64,000 bases of DNA from Nonomuraea coxensis DSM 45129 (GCF_019397265.1 NZ_CP068985.1:1736001-1800000), one strand, 5' to 3'. Positions 1-7,866 are shown, counted from the stretch's first letter. Numbers and translations are program-made. Notes: a model not told the origin generated them from the letters alone.

Positions 1-318
1 AAGCCCGGCGTCCAGCGCCCGCGCCAGCAGCGCGAACTCCGCCTCGTCGCGGAAGCCGCGCACGTAGCCGGTGCGCTCGTGCGGCCGCGCGCCGTACCTG
101 GCCGGGTCGATGTCGCCGCCACCGGCGAGGACGAGCCCGTCGAGACCGCGCAGCGCCCCGGCGGGCTCGCCGGCCGGCGGCAGCACGACGGGCTGGCCGC
201 CGGCCCGCACGACCTGCTCGACGTACATGTACGGCAGCAGCGCCACGCTCACGTCCGTCCAGACCGTGAACGTGGCGGGCTCCACGTAGGAGGTGATCCC
301 GATCAACGGGCGACGCAC
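1..318 (-). CDS. Gamma-glutamyl amidohydrolase (class I GATase-like, PuuD type), partial
   Basis: This is the N-terminal part of a class I glutamine-amidotransferase-like hydrolase, the family that cleaves gamma-glutamyl-GABA and related gamma-glutamyl amides to release glutamate. The protein opens RRPLIGITSYVEP and continues with GGQPVVLPPAGEP and LDGLVLAGGGDIDPARYG, the family's usual N-terminal segments. The nucleophile Cys and the His/Glu pair would lie beyond the window edge. The GTG start at 318 follows a GGGGAG ribosome site and lies 12 bases after the stop of the SDR gene, so it is the last visible gene of the minus-strand operon. The operon context suggests hydrolysis of a gamma-glutamyl intermediate; the exact substrate is inferred. 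Confidence 0.82.
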   Translation of the reverse strand, partial: MRRPLIGITSYVEPATFTVWTDVSVALLPYMYVEQVVRAGGQPVVLPPAGEPAGALRGLDGLVLAGGGDIDPARYGARPHERTGYVRGFRDEAEFALLARALDAGL

Positions 319-330
319 GACGAGCTCCCC

Positions 331-1095
331 CTAGAGCGGCGTCACGTAGGCGCCGCTGATGCCGCCGTCCACCAGGAACTGGCTGGCCGTGATGAACGAG
401 GAGTCGTCGCTGGCCAGGAACGCCACGGCCGCCGCGATCTCCGACGCCTCGGCGAAGCGCCCGAGCGGCACGTGCACCAGCCGCCGCTGCGCCCGCTCCG
501 GGTCCTTGGCGAACAGCTCCTGGAGCAGCGGCGTGTTCACCGGCCCCGGGCAGAGCGCGTTGACCCTGATCCCCTCGCGGGCGAACTGCACGCCGAGCTC
601 CCGCGACATCGCCAGCACCCCGCCCTTGGAGGCGGTGTAGGAGATCTGCGAGGTCGCCGAGCCCATCACGGCCACGAACGACGCGGTGTTGATGATCGAG
701 CCCTTGCCCTGCCGCCGCATGTACGGGATCGCGTGCTTGCAGCACAGGTAGACGCTCGTGAGGTTGACCTCCTGGACCCGGCGCCAGGCGTCGAGCCCGG
801 TCTCCAGGATGGAGTCGTCGTCGGGCGGCGAGATGCCGGCGTTGTTGAAGGCGACGTCCACGCTGCCGTAGGTCTCGTGGGCCGTCGCGAACACCCGCTC
901 GACGTCGTCCTCGCGGGTCACGTCCGCCGCCACGAACAGGCCGCCGACCTCGCCCGCGGCCTTGACGCCCGCCTCCTCGTCGATGTCGACGCAGACGACC
1001 CTCGCGCCCTCCTCGGCGAACCTGCGGGCCGTGGCGAGCCCGATGCCGCTGCCCGCGCCGGTGATGACGGCGACCCGATCCTGCAACCGCTGCAC
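331..1095 (-). CDS. SDR family NAD(P)-dependent oxidoreductase
   Basis: A 254-residue classical short-chain dehydrogenase. The nucleotide-binding motif TGAGSGIG lies near residues 12-19, VDI follows the second strand, and NNAG is near residue 88. The catalytic Ser is in the INTASF region and YTASKGG supplies the catalytic Tyr and Lys. The C-terminus LVDGGISGAYVTPL is typical of FabG-like members. The GTG start lies four bases after the aldehyde dehydrogenase stop and is preceded by GGGAG. FabG-like sequence does not fix the substrate. In this operon it is a good candidate for oxidising an alcohol group of a gamma-glutamylated amino alcohol to the aldehyde that the neighbouring dehydrogenase would use (inference). 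Confidence 0.88.
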   Translation of the reverse strand: MQRLQDRVAVITGAGSGIGLATARRFAEEGARVVCVDIDEEAGVKAAGEVGGLFVAADVTREDDVERVFATAHETYGSVDVAFNNAGISPPDDDSILETGLDAWRRVQEVNLTSVYLCCKHAIPYMRRQGKGSIINTASFVAVMGSATSQISYTASKGGVLAMSRELGVQFAREGIRVNALCPGPVNTPLLQELFAKDPERAQRRLVHVPLGRFAEASEIAAAVAFLASDDSSFITASQFLVDGGISGAYVTPL

Positions 1096-1099
1096 TTGC

Positions 1100-2440
1100 T
1101 CACTCCCAGGAGATGAAGACGTTCTTGGTCTCGGTGAACGCCGCGAGGGCGTCAGGACCGAGTTCCCGGCCGAGGCCGGACTGCTTGAAACCGCCGAAGG
1201 GCGTCCAGTAGCGGACCGACGCGTTCGAGTTGACCGACAGCGCGCCCGACTCGACCGCCCGCGCCACGCGCAGCGCCCGCCCGACGTCCCGCGTCCAGAT
1301 GGAGCCGCTCAGCCCGTACGGCGTGTCGTTGGCGACGCGGATCGCGTCGGCCTCGTCGGTGAAGCGGGCCACCGACACGACGGGACCGAAGATCTCCTCG
1401 GTGAACGCCGGGTCGGTCACCTCGGGAGTCAGCACGGTGGCGGGGAACCAGTAGCCCTTGCCGGCCGGGCACTCGCCCTGCAGCCAGGGGTCGGAGACGA
1501 ACCCGCGGACCCGCTCCAGGTGCTCGGCGCTGATCAGCGGGCCCATCTCGGTGGCCTCGTCGAGCGGGTCGCCGACCCGGACGGCGCGCACGGCGGGGGC
1601 GAGCAGCGCCATGAACTCGTCGTACACCTCGGCCTGGACCAGCAGCCGGGAGCGGGCGCAGCAGTCCTGGCCGGCGTTGTCGAACACCGCGTACGGCGCC
1701 GCCGCGGCCGCCTTCGCGAGGTCGGCGTCGGCGAAGACGATGTTCGCCGACTTGCCGCCCAGCTCCAGCGTCAGCCGCTTGACCTGGGCCGCCGCCCTGG
1801 CCGCGATCTCCTTGCCGACCTCGGTCGAGCCGGTGAACACGATCTTGGCGACGTGCGGGTGCTCCACCAGCCGGGCCCCCGCGACCTCCCCTGCCCCAGG
1901 CAGCACCTGGAGCACCCCCTCGGGGAGGCCCGCCGCCAGGGCCAGCTCGGCCAGCCGCAGCGCGGTCAGCGGGGTCTGCTCCGCGGGCTTGACGACGACG
2001 GTGTTGCCCGCCGCCAGCGCCGGAGCCACGCCCCACGACAGGATGAGCATGGGGAAGTTCCACGGCACGATCACGCCCACCACGCCCAGGGGCTCCTGGA
2101 AGGTGACGTCCACGCCGCCGGGCACCGGGATCTGCTTGCCGTGGTTGCGCTCGGGCGCGGCGGCGTAGAAGTGCAGCACGTCGCGGACCGCGCCGGCCTC
2201 CCAGCGGGCGTTGCCGATGGTGTGGCCGGCGTTGTCCACCTCCAGCCTGGCCAGCTCCTCGGCGTGCTCGCCCACCAGGTCGGCGAAGCGCCGCAGCAGC
2301 CGCGCCCGGTCGCCCGGGGCCACCGCCCGCCAGGCCGGGTACGCCTTCCTGGCACGCTCCACGGCCCGGTCCACCTCGGCCGCGTCGGCGAACTCGACGT
2401 CCGTTATGACGTCCTCCGTCGCCGGATTGACGATCTTCAT
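1100..2440 (-). CDS. NAD(P)-dependent aldehyde dehydrogenase
   Basis: A 446-residue aldehyde dehydrogenase of the ALDH superfamily, oxidising an aldehyde to a carboxylate. The sequence shows PWNFPML, the cofactor-loop motif FTGSTEVGKEIA, the general-base Glu in LELGGKSAN, and the catalytic Cys in NAGQDCCARSR. The C-terminal region has the usual EEIFGPVVS and PFGGFKQSGLGRELG. The ATG start at 2440 lies two bases after the glutamine-synthetase-like gene's TGA. A GTG six bases further upstream would overlap that gene and is an alternative. At 446 residues it is slightly short at the N-terminus compared with 475-500 for many relatives, but the catalytic core is complete. It probably oxidises the aldehyde of a gamma-glutamylated amine. 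Confidence 0.92.
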   Translation of the reverse strand: MKIVNPATEDVITDVEFADAAEVDRAVERARKAYPAWRAVAPGDRARLLRRFADLVGEHAEELARLEVDNAGHTIGNARWEAGAVRDVLHFYAAAPERNHGKQIPVPGGVDVTFQEPLGVVGVIVPWNFPMLILSWGVAPALAAGNTVVVKPAEQTPLTALRLAELALAAGLPEGVLQVLPGAGEVAGARLVEHPHVAKIVFTGSTEVGKEIAARAAAQVKRLTLELGGKSANIVFADADLAKAAAAAPYAVFDNAGQDCCARSRLLVQAEVYDEFMALLAPAVRAVRVGDPLDEATEMGPLISAEHLERVRGFVSDPWLQGECPAGKGYWFPATVLTPEVTDPAFTEEIFGPVVSVARFTDEADAIRVANDTPYGLSGSIWTRDVGRALRVARAVESGALSVNSNASVRYWTPFGGFKQSGLGRELGPDALAAFTETKNVFISWE

Positions 2441-2442
2441 GT

Positions 2443-3801
2443 TCACATCCGTTCGAAACCGCGGAACAGCTCCCAGTCGGTCACCGCCGCGTCGTACGCG
2501 GCCAGCTCGACCCGCGCGTTGTTCGCGTAGTGCCCGACCACGTCCTCGCCGAACGCCTCGCGCGCCGCCTTCGACCCCTCGAACAGGGTCAGCGCGTCGC
2601 GCAGCGTCGCCGGCACGGTGTCGGCGCCGGAGTCGTAGGCGTTGCCCGCGTACGGGTCCTCCAGCGTCAGCTCGCCGTCGATGCCGTGCAGCCCGGCCGC
2701 GACCAGCGCGGCGACCGCCAGGTACGGGTTGACGTCGCCGCCCGGCACCCGGTTCTCGATGCGCAGCGAGAGCCCGTGACCGACCAGGCGCAGCGCGCAG
2801 GTGCGGTTGTCCAGGCCCCACTTGACGGCCGTGGGGGCGAAGCTGCCGGGGACGAAGCGCTTGTAGGAGTTGACGTTGGGGGCGAGCAGGAGGGTCAGCT
2901 CGCGCAGGCAGGCGAGCTGGCCGGCGATGAAGCGGGCGCCGAGCCGCGACAGGCCGTGCGGCCCGTCGCCGGCCATCACCGGGTCGCCGCCGGTGGAGCG
3001 GAGCGAGATGTGGATGTGGCAGGAGTTGCCCTCGCGCTGGTTCGGCTTGGCCATGAAGGTGATCGACCGGCCCTCCTGGGCGGCGATCTCCTTGGCGCCG
3101 TTCTTGTAGATCGCGTGGTTGTCGCAGGTCCTGAGCGCCTCGTCGAAGCGGAAGGCGATCTCGTGCTGGCCCAGGTTGCACTCGCCCTTGGCGGACTCGA
3201 CGTACATGCCGGCGCCCTCCATGCCGCGCCTGATGCGGCGCAGCAGGGGCTCGACGCGGGCGGTGCCGAGGAGGGAGTAGTCGACGTTGTAGAGGTTGGC
3301 GGGGGTGAGGTCGCGGTAGGCGCGCTTCCAGGCGTCCTCGTAGGAGTTGTCGTAGACGACGAACTCCAGCTCGGTCCCGACGTACGCGGCCAGGTCCCGC
3401 TCGGCGAGCCGGGCGAGCTGGCGGCGCAGGATCTGGCGGGGCGAGGCGGTCACGTCGCCGCCGTCCTCCCAGGCGAGGTCCGCCATCAGCATCGCGGTCC
3501 CCTCCTGCCAGGGCACCCGGCGCAGGGTCGCGAGGTCGGGCCTCATGACGAAGTCGCCGTAGCCCCGGTCCCAGGACGACATGGCGTAGCCGGAGACCGT
3601 GTTCATGTCGACGTCCACGGCGAGCAGGTAGTTGCAGCCCTCCGAGCCGTGGTGCAGCACCTCGTCGAGGAAGTAGCGCGCCGAGAGCCGCTTGCCCTGC
3701 AACCTGCCCTGCATGTCGGCGATGGCGAGGAGCACCGTGTCGATCCGGCCCGCGGTCACCTCGTCGCGGAGCTCGTCCACGGTCAGGAAGCCTTCGTGCA
3801 C
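2443..3801 (-). CDS. Glutamine synthetase-like gamma-glutamylamine ligase
   Basis: A GlnA-family ligase of about 452 residues from the chosen start, expected to join glutamate to a primary amine using ATP (PuuA/GlnA3/GlnA4 group) rather than to ammonia. The beta-grasp domain begins at FLTVDELRDEV and contains ADMQGRLQGKRL. The catalytic domain shows GTELEFVVYD, ESAKGECNLGQHEIAFR, the ATP-site segment GNSCHIHIS, NSYKRFVPGSFAP, and the Arg-rich RIENRVPGGDVNPYLA. True GlnA keeps a 'NPYLAFAA' type end and an adenylylation loop, not evident here. I chose GTG 3801 (GGAG 8 bases upstream, N-terminus matching relatives) over TTG 3891, because the latter coincides with a TTGACA promoter box and leaves only 11 bases to the divergent regulator. 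Confidence 0.88.
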   Translation of the reverse strand: MHEGFLTVDELRDEVTAGRIDTVLLAIADMQGRLQGKRLSARYFLDEVLHHGSEGCNYLLAVDVDMNTVSGYAMSSWDRGYGDFVMRPDLATLRRVPWQEGTAMLMADLAWEDGGDVTASPRQILRRQLARLAERDLAAYVGTELEFVVYDNSYEDAWKRAYRDLTPANLYNVDYSLLGTARVEPLLRRIRRGMEGAGMYVESAKGECNLGQHEIAFRFDEALRTCDNHAIYKNGAKEIAAQEGRSITFMAKPNQREGNSCHIHISLRSTGGDPVMAGDGPHGLSRLGARFIAGQLACLRELTLLLAPNVNSYKRFVPGSFAPTAVKWGLDNRTCALRLVGHGLSLRIENRVPGGDVNPYLAVAALVAAGLHGIDGELTLEDPYAGNAYDSGADTVPATLRDALTLFEGSKAAREAFGEDVVGHYANNARVELAAYDAAVTDWELFRGFERM

Positions 3802-3851
3802 GTTCAGGTCGCTCCGATCTGGCCTGAGGCGCTTTCCCGTTGATTGGGCTA

Positions 3852-3894
3852 GTCTCAGACCATTGATGTGCATGGTGGGATCGTCTGTCAAGAC
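3852..3894. promoter_or_regulatory. Divergent promoter/operator region, amine ligase operon and FadR regulator
   Basis: The space between the ligase gene and the divergent FadR-type gene holds a minus-strand TTGACA box (3886-3891) suited to be the -35 of the ligase operon. Two short inverted repeats with the same half-sites are present: GTCT-C-AGAC (3852-3860) and GTCT-GTCA-AGAC (3883-3894), the second over the TTGACA box. GTCT/AGAC half-sites fit GntR-type operators, so autoregulation and control of the operon by the adjacent regulator are likely, but this is inference from position and symmetry. Confidence 0.4.
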
Positions 3895-3902
3895 CCGAGG
3901 AC

Positions 3903-4631
3903 ATGTTGGACGAGTCGGCGCGACTGATGACGGTGCTGCGCCCGGTGCGGGCCGGCAACGCCTTCGAGGAGACGGTGGAGCGGCTGCTCCAGGCCATCAA
4001 GCTGGGCGTGGTGCCGCCGGGCGGCAAGCTGCCCCCCGAGCGCGAGCTGGCCGTGCGGCTCGGCATCAGCCGGGTCACCCTGCGTGAGGCGATCCGCGCC
4101 CTGTCCGACGCCGGCTATCTCGACGTGCGCAGGGGCCGCTACGGCGGCGCGTTCGTCACCTACGAGCCGCCCGCCCCCGACGCCCGCGACCTGCGCCAGG
4201 CCGTCGCCGAGATGGGCCGCGACGACCTCGCCGACGCGCTGACCTTCCGCCTGGCCGTCGAGTGCGGCGCCGCCCAGGTGCTGGCCGGCACGGAGCTCGC
4301 CGGCGAGCGGCGCGCCCTGCTGCTGCGCAGGCTCACCGAGCTCAACGAGGCGTCCCTGGAGGACTACCGCCGCCTCGACACCGCCTTCCACCTGTCCATC
4401 GCCGAGCTGACCGGCTCCACGCTGCTCACCACGGCCTGCGCCGACGCCCGTTCGCGGGTCAGCGACCTGCTCAACGCCATCCCGATGCTCCAGGTCAACC
4501 TGGACCACGCCGCCGTCCAGCACCGGGCCATCGTGGACGCCATCCTCGCGGGCGACCCCGACGCGGCCCGCCGCGCCATGACCGAGCACCTGGAGGGGAC
4601 GGCCGCGCTGCTGCGCGCGTTCCTCGCATGA
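3903..4631 (+). CDS. FadR-subfamily GntR transcriptional regulator
   Basis: A 242-residue GntR-type regulator. The winged helix-turn-helix spans roughly residues 20-85 with KLPPERELAVRLGISRVTLREAIRALSDAGYLDVRRGR, followed by an all-helical FCD ligand-binding domain. FCD metal/ligand residues can be seen as the Asp in RLDTAFHLSIAELTGS and the His in HRAIVDAILAGDPDAARRAMTEHLE. It is divergent from the gamma-glutamylamine ligase operon, with paired GTCT/AGAC repeats in between, so it probably represses that operon until an amine or its product accumulates. The ATG at 3903 has GAGG close upstream; ATG 3927 is an alternative start. Confidence 0.9.
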   Translation: MLDESARLMTVLRPVRAGNAFEETVERLLQAIKLGVVPPGGKLPPERELAVRLGISRVTLREAIRALSDAGYLDVRRGRYGGAFVTYEPPAPDARDLRQAVAEMGRDDLADALTFRLAVECGAAQVLAGTELAGERRALLLRRLTELNEASLEDYRRLDTAFHLSIAELTGSTLLTTACADARSRVSDLLNAIPMLQVNLDHAAVQHRAIVDAILAGDPDAARRAMTEHLEGTAALLRAFLA

Positions 4632-4683
4632 CGGAAGTGACGTCACCGTAAGGGCGATCTCCTCGTACCATCGTTTAAAGGTC

Positions 4684-5442
4684 ATGGGGGATTGGTTTCA
4701 GCACACCATCGTCGCCACGGGACGGCTGTCGCTGTTCTGTTTCTTCGTCATGCTCATCGTGGCGTTCATCGCGACGCGCATCAACGTCCGGCTGATCAGG
4801 GCGAAGGTCGGCTGGTTCCGCGACGTCAACGTGGGCGAGATGCACATCCACCACGTCGTCTTCGGCGTCGTGCTGATGCTCGTCGGCGGCGTCACGCAGA
4901 TCGTCGTCGCGCCCGCCTCGCAGACCGGGCACGCGGTGGCGGCGGGCGTCTTCGGGGTCGGCTCGGCGCTGGTCCTGGACGAGTTCGCGCTGATCCTGCA
5001 CCTGCACGACGTGTACTGGGAGGAGGAGGGGCGGACCTCGGTGGACGCGGTCTTCATCGCGGTCGCCGTCACCGGTCTGCTGCTCATCGGGCTCAGGCCG
5101 CTCACCTGGGACTACGGCACGCCCCTCGTCAACCCCGCCGTGCTCATCGTCGGCAACCTGGCGCTGGCCGTGATCACCCTGCTCAAGGGGAAGATCTGGA
5201 CGGGCATGGCCGGGCTGTTCGTGCCGCCCATGCTGCTGGTGGGCGCGATCCGGCTGGCCAGGCCGGGGTCGCCGTGGGCGCGCTGGGTCTTCGCCCGGCG
5301 CTCGCCGCGCAAGATGGCGCGCGCCCTGCACAGGGAGGAGCGGTGGCGGCGGCCGGCGATCCGGGCCAAGATCGCCTTCCAGGAGTTCCTGTCCGGGCGG
5401 CACGATCTCCCGTCCACCCGGCGGGCCCGCCGGCGTACGTGA
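4684..5442 (+). CDS. Conserved integral membrane protein of unknown function
   Basis: I do not recognise a named family. The 252-residue protein has a short N-terminal helix region (residues 13-33, FCFFVMLIVAFIA), a conserved-looking amphipathic segment with GEMHIHHVVFG around residues 57-68, a helix near 65-85, and helices near 120-140 and 155-195. The C-terminus is strongly basic and ends in RRARRRT. The acidic-His segment LDEFALILHLHDVYWEEEGRTSVD (near residue 100) resembles a metal-binding or catalytic patch rather than a simple transmembrane helix. The ATG follows AAAGG with good spacing. It lies between the FadR gene and the AbiEii-type unit with no obvious operon partner. Confidence 0.7.
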   Translation: MGDWFQHTIVATGRLSLFCFFVMLIVAFIATRINVRLIRAKVGWFRDVNVGEMHIHHVVFGVVLMLVGGVTQIVVAPASQTGHAVAAGVFGVGSALVLDEFALILHLHDVYWEEEGRTSVDAVFIAVAVTGLLLIGLRPLTWDYGTPLVNPAVLIVGNLALAVITLLKGKIWTGMAGLFVPPMLLVGAIRLARPGSPWARWVFARRSPRKMARALHREERWRRPAIRAKIAFQEFLSGRHDLPSTRRARRRT

Positions 5443-5458
5443 GACGCATACTGGGGTC

Positions 5459-5782
5459 ATGGCACTGCCTCCGTTGTACGAGGGCCTGGCGGACAAGGTC
5501 CCCGGCTCCCTGGCCGACCTGCGGGGCCCGGCCGAGGGCGTCGTCGCCCTGCCGCCGCACCTGGTCTGGTCGGGGCTGACCGAGTTCGACCTGTCCGACC
5601 CGCGGCTGCGCATGACGATGTACCGCATCGTGATCACCGCCGGGCGGCGTGCCGACTACGAGACCTACCTCAACCCCGGCCTGCTGGCGGCCGACTGGCC
5701 GCTGCTGCGGCGGGCGCTCGGCCTCGGCTACCGCGACGCCTGGGAACGCAGGCTGCCGCTGCGGGGGGAGAGCGCGCCCTGA
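5459..5782 (+). CDS. Small hypothetical protein, translationally coupled to the AbiEii-type gene
   Basis: A 107-residue, mainly helical, soluble protein of unknown function. It contains LPPHLVWSGLTEFDLSDPR, RMTMYRIVITAGRRADYETYLN and LRRALGLGYRDAWERRLP. Its TGA stop shares one base with the ATG of the nucleotidyltransferase gene (TGATG at 5780-5784), so the two are probably translated together. It is not AbiEi: it lacks the winged-helix antitoxin domain and is less than half the usual AbiEi length. The pairing suggests a partner, possibly antitoxin, of the downstream transferase, but this is inference only. Confidence 0.72.
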   Translation: MALPPLYEGLADKVPGSLADLRGPAEGVVALPPHLVWSGLTEFDLSDPRLRMTMYRIVITAGRRADYETYLNPGLLAADWPLLRRALGLGYRDAWERRLPLRGESAP

Positions 5783-6474
5783 TGGACCTCCCGCCCTTCC
5801 AGGAGCGGCTGCTGCGGGCCGTCCTGCCCGCCTGCGAGCGGCACGGCCTGGTGCTCGCGGGCGGTCACGCGGTCAGGGCGCACGGCTTCACCGACCGGCC
5901 GAGCAGGGACCTCGACCTCGCCACGGCCGGGGAGACGCCGCTCGCCGAGGTCGCCGACGCGGTCGCCGCGGCGCTCAGGGAGGCGGGGCTCGACGTGTCG
6001 GAGGTCGAGGTGACGCCGCGGTCCGGCCGGCTGCTCGCCACCGACCCCGACACCGGCGAGACCTGCGAGTTCGACCTGCTGCGCGAGGCGTTCCAGCAGC
6101 ACCCGGTCACGCGCGGCACGATCCGCGTGCTGAGCGTCGAGGACACGATCGGGCTCAAGATGCGGGCGCTGCACGAGCGCAGCTACGCGCGCGACATCAT
6201 CGACGTCGCCGCCGTGCGCCACCTCTACTCCTTCCGCGAGCTCGAAAGCCTCGCCAGGCCGCACCACGAGTCCTTCTCCGTGCACGAGCTGGCCGACCGG
6301 CTGGAGTTCGCCGACCTCATCGCCGACGAGGAGTTCGAGGCGTACGGACTGGACGAGGAGGGCGTGCGGGCGGTCCGGCGCTTCGCGAGGGAGTGGCTGG
6401 AGGACATCAAGCTGCGCCGGGCCGACGACGGCGACGTGGACTACGACGCCGAGGACGTGCCGGGCGTCGACTGA
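5782..6474 (+). CDS. AbiEii/AbiGii-type nucleotidyltransferase
   Basis: A 230-residue protein of the nucleotidyl-transferase AbiEii/AbiGii toxin family. The fold's signature appears as LVLAGGHAVRAHGF followed by the metal-binding pair in RPSRDLDLAT (about residues 37-42). A further acidic position is in ETCEFDLLRE near 95. The middle part VEDTIGLKMRALHERSYARDIIDVAAV matches the conserved Lys/Asp segment of the family. Members transfer nucleotides to tRNA or other targets, either as type IV-like toxins or in housekeeping roles. The coupled 107-residue upstream gene takes the place where an AbiEi antitoxin would be. The 3' end overlaps the convergent SGNH hydrolase gene by 34 bases. Confidence 0.8.
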   Translation: MDLPPFQERLLRAVLPACERHGLVLAGGHAVRAHGFTDRPSRDLDLATAGETPLAEVADAVAAALREAGLDVSEVEVTPRSGRLLATDPDTGETCEFDLLREAFQQHPVTRGTIRVLSVEDTIGLKMRALHERSYARDIIDVAAVRHLYSFRELESLARPHHESFSVHELADRLEFADLIADEEFEAYGLDEEGVRAVRRFAREWLEDIKLRRADDGDVDYDAEDVPGVD

Positions 6475-7232
6475 TCCACCGGGGCGAGCAGGGGCCGCTT
6501 GGCGGTGCGGCCGTCGCCCGAGGAGCGGCCGCGCAGCCGCCGGCCGATCCACGGCCCCGCGAACGCGCCCACCCAGCGCGCCTGCTCCGCCGCCGTCCGC
6601 CAGGCCGGCGCCGCCGGCAGGAGCGGGAACGGGTCCATCCACGAGCCGTCGCTGCCCGGCAGCTCCAGGGCATGCGCGACGGCCCCGGCGATCCTGGCGT
6701 GCCCCTCCGGGCTGGCGTGGAGCCGGTCGGGGCTCCACATCCGGGCGTCGGCCACGAACCGCAGCCCGTAGGTGTCCACCAGCGTCACCCCGTGCCGGGC
6801 GGCGGCGTCCCTGATCCGCGCGTTCAGCGCGAGGACGCGCGGCAGGAGCGGGCGGGCCAGCGGCATGATCGCGCCGATGTCGGGGAAGGTCACGCTGAAC
6901 ACCCGGGCTCCGGCGGCGGTCAGGGCCGCGAACATCTCCTCCAGCGCCTCCGCCACCCGCGCTGCGTCGAAGCCCGGCCGGATGATGTCGTTCATGCCCG
7001 CCATGACCGTGGCGAGGTCGGGCCGCAGCGCCAGGGCGGCAGGCAACTGCTCGTCGCGGATCTGGCCGGCCAGCTTGCCGCGGACCGCGAGGTTGGCGTA
7101 GCGCAGGTCCGGGTTCGCGCCGGCCAGGACCTCGGCCAGGCGGTCGGCCCAGCCGCGGTGGCCGCGCAGGTCGTCGCCGTCGCCGAGCCCCTCGGTCTGG
7201 CTGTCGCCGAGCGCGACGTAACGGGCGTACAT
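6441..7232 (-). CDS. SGNH/GDSL hydrolase family protein
   Basis: A 263-residue esterase/lipase-type hydrolase. Block I, with the catalytic Ser, is VALGDSQTEG at residues 6-15. Block II Gly lies in RYANLAVRGKLAGQI, block III Asn in VMAGMNDIIRPG, and block V Asp/His in WSPDRLHASPEGHARIA, so the full Ser-Gly-Asn-His set is present. No signal peptide is seen, suggesting a cytoplasmic enzyme. Its ATG overlaps the PadR stop by one base (TGATG), so it is expressed with and probably controlled by that regulator. The last 34 bases overlap the convergent AbiEii-type gene. Confidence 0.88.
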   Translation of the reverse strand: MYARYVALGDSQTEGLGDGDDLRGHRGWADRLAEVLAGANPDLRYANLAVRGKLAGQIRDEQLPAALALRPDLATVMAGMNDIIRPGFDAARVAEALEEMFAALTAAGARVFSVTFPDIGAIMPLARPLLPRVLALNARIRDAAARHGVTLVDTYGLRFVADARMWSPDRLHASPEGHARIAGAVAHALELPGSDGSWMDPFPLLPAAPAWRTAAEQARWVGAFAGPWIGRRLRGRSSGDGRTAKRPLLAPVDQSTPGTSSAS

Positions 7233-7807
7233 CAGGGCTGCTCCTTCCCGGCGCGGGCGGCGCGCTCCTCCAGGGCGCGGGCGGTGCCGAGGCACCAGTC
7301 GCGGATCTCCCGCTCCAGCCGGCAGCCGCCCAGGCACGACAGGTAGGGCCCGACGCGCTCGCCCTCGCGCAGGAACGTCTCCTCGTCCAGGTCGCCGCGG
7401 AAGTGCAGCAGCGTGCGCTCGAACAGCGCCAGCTTGGCGGCGGCCGTCCCGGCCCGCTCGCGGAGCTGGGCGATGACGGGGGCGGGGTCGAGGACGTCCA
7501 CGGCGTGCACGCGCACCACGAGGTCGTCGCGGAGCAGCAGCGGCTTGGGCGGGGCGGCGGCGAAGGCGGCCAGCTCGTCGAGACCGGCGCCGGTGACGGT
7601 GAACACCCGCTTGTTGGGGCGGCCCCGCTGGACGATCTCGCGGCCCGCCACCAGGCCGTCGGCCTCCAGCTTGGCCAGCTCGGCGTAGAGCTGCTGGGGG
7701 GAGGCGTACCAGAAGTCGGCGACGCCGACCTCGAAGGCCTTGGTGAGCTGGTAGCCGCTGTGCTCGCCGCTGAGGAGGGCGGCGAGGACGGCGTGACGGA
7801 GGGCCAT
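7232..7807 (-). CDS. PadR family transcriptional regulator
   Basis: A 191-residue PadR-type repressor. The N-terminal winged helix reads ALRHAVLAALLSGEHSGYQLTKAFE, then YASPQQLYAELAKLEADGLVAGREIVQRGRPNKRVFTVTGAGLDEL. The C-terminal half is the helical PadR dimerisation domain (ERTLLHFRGDLDEETFLREGERVGPYLSCLGGCRLEREI region). It is transcribed first in a two-gene operon with the SGNH hydrolase. A promoter with two adjacent palindromes lies directly upstream at 7812-7843, strongly suggesting autorepression. The ligand is unknown; PadR proteins commonly sense phenolics or hydrophobic drugs, which could fit an esterase partner. Confidence 0.9.
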   Translation of the reverse strand: MALRHAVLAALLSGEHSGYQLTKAFEVGVADFWYASPQQLYAELAKLEADGLVAGREIVQRGRPNKRVFTVTGAGLDELAAFAAAPPKPLLLRDDLVVRVHAVDVLDPAPVIAQLRERAGTAAAKLALFERTLLHFRGDLDEETFLREGERVGPYLSCLGGCRLEREIRDWCLGTARALEERAARAGKEQP

Positions 7808-7811
7808 CGTC

Positions 7812-7843
7812 AGTCATGCCCATGAGTAGTCATGGACATGACT
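7812..7843. promoter_or_regulatory. Tandem palindromic operator of the PadR/SGNH operon
   Basis: Two directly abutting 16-bp inverted repeats with the same half-site are seen: AGTCATG-CC-CATGAGT (7812-7827, one mismatch) and AGTCATG-GA-CATGACT (7828-7843, perfect). On the minus strand a TATAGT -10 box (7840-7845) overlaps the perfect repeat, with a weak TAGCGT -35 box 17 bases before it, so bound repressor would block RNA polymerase. The start codon is at 7807. The most likely binder is the PadR protein encoded downstream. Confidence 0.7.
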
Positions 7844-7866
7844 ATAAGCAGAGCGGGCGCCGGACG

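Noticed and set aside
3889-3891. TTG start for the glutamine-synthetase-like gene
   Set aside because: It is part of a TTGACA promoter box, lies 11 bases from the divergent regulator, and relatives begin near the LTVDELR segment; GTG 3801 with GGAG is better.
1100-4078. 992-codon open frame spanning the aldehyde dehydrogenase and antisense/other-frame parts of the ligase and regulator genes
   Set aside because: Only the part from ATG 2440 has family homology; the upstream part is a GC-rich shadow of the ligase gene in another frame.
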